The translations under genes were made by a program, and so were the position numbers. From assembly GCA_027023915.1 (NCBI GenBank), contig JALVUB010000124.1, forward strand, positions 1 to 8,618: DNA of 8,618 nucleotides. The letters are read 5' to 3'. The DNA is from Sedimenticola sp. (GTDB lineage Bacteria; Pseudomonadota; Gammaproteobacteria; Chromatiales; Chromatiaceae). Each line of letters opens with the position of its first letter. The stretch's first letter is position 1. The notes below the pieces were generated by a model, which worked only from the letters and a program-made list of their open reading frames with translations, had not been told where the DNA came from and searched no databases. Shown piece by piece: positions 5,358 to 8,618 of the stretch.

Positions 5358-7313
5358 GTGAAAAATCGGGACACCGCCTTGCGTTTCAGCCAGACGCTCA
5401 AGTTCCAGATCGCCCTTTCCCTGCTGGCTCTGGTGTTGCTGTTCAGCTTTTTCAGCGTTCACACCCTGCAAATTCTCCAGGAACAGCGTGAACAGGCGGT
5501 ACTGCTGCGTCTTGCCGGCGAACTGCAAGCCACCGCCGAGCACATGGCATGGCAGGCGATGAACTACGCCCACGCCAAGCCGCCCAACGCGGCTGGCTAT
5601 GAACGTGACCTCAAGCTCTATTTCAAGGATCTCACCGACAGCAGCGAGCGCTTCGACGCCCTCTGCATGGCCTTTTCCAACGGCGATTTCCAAGGCTATC
5701 TCGCCATGCACGAGCCCATGGGCCCCATGCTGGGCAAGCGGACCCGGCAGGCGGCAAAAGCGCTGGAACAGTTCTGGAACGGTTTTTTACAGCAGCTTAA
5801 AAATATCCTGGGCGACCAGAACATGCCCCAGCTCACCCAGGCCGCCAACTTCATCCTGAAGCAGAAGCCGGAACTGACCAAGCGTATCGACCACTTGCTG
5901 CAAGCGCTGGACGAAGACCTGAAACAACGAACCACCCGCACCGCCTTGGTGGTGCGCATCTCCTTCACCGTGGCGCTGCTCATCGCCGCCGGCATTCTGC
6001 TGTGGTTCTACCTACGGGTGCTGCGTCCCCTGGATGCCACCGTGGAAGGCTTTCACAAGGTGGCCAACGGCAATTTCGCCTACCGCCTGCCGATCCATGG
6101 CAATAATGAACTGGCCCTTCTCGCCGCCACCTTCAACCAGACGGTTGAACGGCTAGACACCCTCTTCCAACTCACCACCCGCTTGCAGGAAGGCAGCGAT
6201 CTGGATGAAACCCTCGCCTTCGTCTCTCACGCCCTTCCCCGGCTGTTGCCACTGGACTGGGTGGGCGCCCTGTTTGTGAGCGACGATGGCATGATCCAGC
6301 TTGAAGGCGCCTACAGCGATGGCCAGCCGGAACGGCTGGGGCTGCTCCGCTTTCCGCTGGACAACACTCTGCTGAAGCAGTGCCTGGAGAGCGGCCGGCC
6401 ACTGCATATTCCCGACGTGCAAGAAGTGGCCATCCTCAACAGCAGCTACCGCTTTCTGAAAGTGTTGGCGGAAAGGCAAAGGCGCGACGCCATCTTTCTG
6501 CCGGTCACCACCCAGGGCGCGCTGCCAGGGGTGCTGGTCTTCGCCACCCGCCAGGCGAACGCCTACCGCCGCGATCACCTGGAGCTGCTAGCCAATCTGA
6601 CCACCGTAATCACTCTCAGCTTCGGTCGCACCCTGAAGCTGGCGGAACACGCCAGGCTGGCGGCCATCGGACAGTTCGTCACCGGCATCGCCCACGAGAT
6701 CCGCACCCCCCTGGCCACCGTGGGCATGGCGCTGGACTATTTCGGGGAACACCTACAGACATCGGGCGAAAAAAAGCGGCTTGAGCTGGCCCAACACGAG
6801 ATGGAGCGGATAAAACGCCTGCTGGAGGAAGTACTGCTCTATGCCCGCCCACTAAAGCTCAAGCTGGAAAAGGTGGCCTTGCGGCCGCTGCTCCGAGATG
6901 CCCGGGACAGCCTGCTGCCCGAAGCGGAGGAAAAATCGGTGAAGATCCAGCTTGAACAGAAAGAGGAGATTGAACTCACCGCTGATCCCGACCGCCTGTT
7001 GCAAATTTTGCTCAATTTACTGAAGAACGCCATTCAGGCGGCGCCCGGTGGCTCCACCGTTACCCTTGCGGTCGATCTTGACAACCAAAAGACGCCCCGC
7101 ATCCAGGTTTGCAATCCAGGGGAGCCCATTCCACCGGAACAACTGAAAAGGGTGTTCGAGCCTTTCTACACCACCCGCGCCGAAGGCACCGGGCTAGGAC
7201 TGGCCATAGTACGTCGGCTGGCACAGGCTCATGGCGGCGGCATTGAAGTGGTTTCCAACGACCAACAAGGCACCTGCTTCACCCTGCGGCTGCCCAGAGT
7301 GCCCGATTACTGA
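5358..7313 (+). CDS. Membrane sensor histidine kinase: helical periplasmic domain, HAMP, GAF, HisKA, HATPase
   Basis: Two-component sensor kinase of the inner membrane, about 651 residues from the GTG at 5358. Domains in order (numbering from that start): TM1 14-34; all-helical periplasmic domain about 35-195; TM2 196-218; HAMP 219-268 (VLRPLDATVEGFHKVANGNF then NELALLAATFNQTVERL); GAF about 271-428 (DWVGALFVSDDG ... IFLPVTTQGALPGVLVFATR); HisKA with phospho-acceptor His446 in HEIRTPLATV; HATPase with N box NLLKNAIQAA (553-562), F box FEPFYTT (600-606) and G2 box GTGLGLAI (610-617). The FYTT form resembles NtrB/AtoS-type kinases. The G1 box reads NPGEPIP, lacking the usual Asp. The periplasmic bundle is reminiscent of NarX/PilJ (see findings). 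Alternative starts are GTG 5322 and TTG 5379; none has a strong ribosome site. It has no adjacent response regulator in this window. The 3' end overlaps convergent perM by 7 bases. Signal and partner are unknown. Confidence 0.93.
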   Translation: MKNRDTALRFSQTLKFQIALSLLALVLLFSFFSVHTLQILQEQREQAVLLRLAGELQATAEHMAWQAMNYAHAKPPNAAGYERDLKLYFKDLTDSSERFDALCMAFSNGDFQGYLAMHEPMGPMLGKRTRQAAKALEQFWNGFLQQLKNILGDQNMPQLTQAANFILKQKPELTKRIDHLLQALDEDLKQRTTRTALVVRISFTVALLIAAGILLWFYLRVLRPLDATVEGFHKVANGNFAYRLPIHGNNELALLAATFNQTVERLDTLFQLTTRLQEGSDLDETLAFVSHALPRLLPLDWVGALFVSDDGMIQLEGAYSDGQPERLGLLRFPLDNTLLKQCLESGRPLHIPDVQEVAILNSSYRFLKVLAERQRRDAIFLPVTTQGALPGVLVFATRQANAYRRDHLELLANLTTVITLSFGRTLKLAEHARLAAIGQFVTGIAHEIRTPLATVGMALDYFGEHLQTSGEKKRLELAQHEMERIKRLLEEVLLYARPLKLKLEKVALRPLLRDARDSLLPEAEEKSVKIQLEQKEEIELTADPDRLLQILLNLLKNAIQAAPGGSTVTLAVDLDNQKTPRIQVCNPGEPIPPEQLKRVFEPFYTTRAEGTGLGLAIVRRLAQAHGGGIEVVSNDQQGTCFTLRLPRVPDY

Positions 7314-8362
7314 GCCGCGGCTTTTCTCGGCCACGCCTGAATTACCGCGTTCACCAGCGTTGCCAGGGGAATGGCGAAAAAGACACCCCAAAAGCCCCAA
7401 AAGCCGCCAAAAACCAGGATGGCGACAATGATGGCAATGGGGTGAAGAGACACCACCTCGGAAAAAAGCAACGGCACCAACACATTGCCATCCAGCGCCT
7501 GAATCACGAAATAGGCCGCCGCCAGCCAGCCGAAATCGGAACTCCAGCCCCACTGGAACCAGGCCACCACCAACACTGGAATGGTGACCACGGTGGCGCC
7601 GATATAGGGCACGATCACCGACAGTCCCACCAGCACGCTGAGCAGCATGGCATATTGCAGCCCGAAAAGCGCAAAGATGATGAAACTGGCCAGCCACACC
7701 ACCAGCACTTCGATAAACTTGCCACGCACATAGTTGGCGATCTGCCCATCCACCTCCCGCCAGACGCTCACCGCGATCTTGCGGTCCTGGGGCAGCAGGC
7801 GGGAAAACCAGTCCAGGATCAACCTTTTGTCCTTGAGAAAGAAGAACACCAGCAGTGGCATCAACACCAGATAGACCAACGCCGTGATCGCCCCCACCAC
7901 CGACGACAAAGACCAGGAGAGCACTTGCTGGCCCAGGTTGCCCACCTCGGCGCCCACCTTGGCGAGCACCACCTGTATCTGTTCCGCTGTTATGACCTCG
8001 GGATATTTTTCAGGAAGCAGCATCAGCACCTTTTGCCCCTTCCCGAAAATAATGGGCAGTTGCTGAACCAATTGGGTCACCTGACGCGACAACAGCGGCA
8101 ACAGGCCAAAAAGAATCACCCCAAGAGCGATGAGAAAGAGGGTGAAAACGATCACCACCGCCACCATGCGCGGCAGGCCCAACCGCTCCAGGGGCGCCAC
8201 CAGTCCTTCCAACAGATAGGCGATGACGATGCTCGCCAGCACCGGCGCCAGCATGTCGCCCATGGTGGCAATGACCACGAAACCGCCCACCAGAAAACCG
8301 ATGAGCACCACCAGTGGCGGGGCGGAACAGGTGCGGCGGAACCAGTCGAAAATGGGCTTCAT
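7307..8362 (-). CDS. perM: PerM / AI-2E family transporter (UPF0118) membrane protein
   Basis: Polytopic inner-membrane protein of the AI-2E exporter family. Members include E. coli PerM and TqsA, the latter linked to autoinducer-2 efflux; the substrate of PerM-type members is not settled. It has 351 residues, normal for the family. Hydrophobic segments lie at about 16-34, 36-54, 66-91, 154-176, 217-235, 238-268, 278-300 and 306-340. A soluble, partly amphipathic stretch (about 93-150) sits between TM3 and TM4, as is typical. Recognisable blocks are FFFLKDKR (173-180), VPYIGA (251-256), the nearly invariant ALDGNVLVPLLFSEVV (289-304) and FGGFWGFWGVFFAIPLATL (318-336), which is very close to E. 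coli PerM. The ATG at 8362 has an AGGT ribosome site overlapping the stop of the small upstream gene, so the two genes are probably coupled. The TAA stop lies inside the 3' end of the convergent kinase gene. Confidence 0.92.
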   Translation of the reverse strand: MKPIFDWFRRTCSAPPLVVLIGFLVGGFVVIATMGDMLAPVLASIVIAYLLEGLVAPLERLGLPRMVAVVIVFTLFLIALGVILFGLLPLLSRQVTQLVQQLPIIFGKGQKVLMLLPEKYPEVITAEQIQVVLAKVGAEVGNLGQQVLSWSLSSVVGAITALVYLVLMPLLVFFFLKDKRLILDWFSRLLPQDRKIAVSVWREVDGQIANYVRGKFIEVLVVWLASFIIFALFGLQYAMLLSVLVGLSVIVPYIGATVVTIPVLVVAWFQWGWSSDFGWLAAAYFVIQALDGNVLVPLLFSEVVSLHPIAIIVAILVFGGFWGFWGVFFAIPLATLVNAVIQAWPRKAAAQ

Positions 8363-8367
8363 GCAAA

Positions 8368-8577
8368 CTACCTGCCTGCCAGCTCGCGGAAATGACGCTC
8401 GAACAGCGCTTCCAGATCATCGATTACATCCGCCGCCGGACGGCCACCCAGCAGGTGAGCGCTCATCAGGCCAGAAGCCTCGTCCAGCAGCCGGTCGGGA
8501 TCGATCATGGGATAGGTCTTGCGCAGCCGCTTCATGGCTCCAACCACGCTCTCTTTTTCCGGCCGGGGAATGGCCAA
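8368..8577 (-). CDS. Small helical protein of unknown function upstream of perM
   Basis: Up to 69 residues; I do not recognise the family. The reading frame is open from a TAG at 8608-8610 to the TAG at 8368-8370. Candidate starts are TTG at 8577 (longest, used here), GTG at 8547 and ATG at 8535; none has a convincing ribosome site. The part from PRPEKESVVGAMKRLRK through PMIDPDRLLDEASGLMS to PAADVIDDLEALFERHF looks like genuine protein: two or three amphipathic helices with a basic first half and an acidic second half. It has no membrane segment and no cysteines. It lies five bases upstream of perM, whose ribosome site overlaps its stop, so the two probably form a unit. If the true start is outside the common codons, the N-terminus may extend towards 8607. 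Confidence is high that the frame is coding and low for the exact start. Confidence 0.65.
   Translation of the reverse strand: MAIPRPEKESVVGAMKRLRKTYPMIDPDRLLDEASGLMSAHLLGGRPAADVIDDLEALFERHFRELAGR
8370..8373 (-). promoter_or_regulatory. perM ribosome site overlapping the upstream stop codon
   Basis: The minus strand reads GGCAGGTAGTTTGC before the perM ATG. AGGT lies seven bases upstream of the start, and its final T is the first base of the TAG stop of the small upstream gene. The match is moderate, but the spacing is good. Confidence 0.55.
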
Positions 8578-8618
8578 GGGCTCGCGGGGAACTTCGTTTT
8601 GTTCAACCTATTGCGGAT

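Noticed and set aside
7313..7325. AGCCGCGGCT palindrome followed by TTTT after the kinase stop, as a possible terminator
   Set aside because: The palindrome has no room for a loop, so the usable stem is only about three base pairs, and the T run is short. Not a credible intrinsic terminator.
7442..8395. Plus-strand open frame opposite perM, rich in His and Gln
   Set aside because: The His/Gln/Asp-rich composition arises from the complement of hydrophobic codons in perM; it is a typical shadow of a membrane-protein gene.
1..8618. Mobile element, CRISPR array, phage or defence island
   Set aside because: No transposase or integrase motifs, no regularly spaced repeats, no terminal inverted repeats, and uniform G+C-rich composition with housekeeping genes throughout.

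Overview
The window is a gene-dense, G+C-rich stretch of bacterial chromosome that reads as housekeeping DNA from a gammaproteobacterium. Three things point that way: the PrmB signature, a PerM C-terminus very close to the enterobacterial/pseudomonad type, and CysZ and MoaB that align by eye with the E. coli proteins. I cannot name a genus. There are nine genes: eight whole and one cut by the left edge. I see no RNA genes, insertion sequences, CRISPR arrays or long repeats, and no gene-free stretch longer than about 60 bases.

Layout. (A) Positions 1-2140, plus strand: the 3' part of an Sfp-type 4'-phosphopantetheinyl transferase gene, then uppP (undecaprenyl-diphosphate phosphatase), then cysZ (sulfate uptake membrane protein); uppP and cysZ share an ATGA overlap. 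(B) Positions 2130-5299, minus strand, read right to left: prmB (ribosomal protein L3 glutamine methyltransferase), an unrecognised 108-residue acidic protein, hemN (oxygen-independent coproporphyrinogen III oxidase) and moaB (molybdenum cofactor protein). Gaps are 11 bases or less, or a 4-base overlap, so this is almost certainly one translationally coupled operon. (C) About 5358-7313, plus strand: a membrane sensor histidine kinase divergent from prmB, with a helical periplasmic input domain, HAMP, GAF, HisKA and HATPase domains. (D) Positions 7307-8577, minus strand: a small unrecognised gene followed by perM (AI-2E exporter/PerM-type membrane protein).

The genes cover precursor and cofactor metabolism: carrier-protein priming, cell-wall lipid carrier recycling, sulfate entry, anaerobic haem synthesis, molybdenum cofactor and ribosome modification. 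hemN and moaB together fit a lineage able to live with little oxygen and respire through molybdoenzymes. The kinase is the only signalling gene and has no response regulator beside it in this window.

I find no convincing undescribed defence, mobile or biosynthetic system. The points most worth a second look are the kinase's NarX/PilJ-like but degenerate sensor domain, its altered G1 box, the unrecognised 108-residue protein between prmB and hemN, and the use of C-terminal Glu codons as Shine-Dalgarno sequences in the prmB operon.
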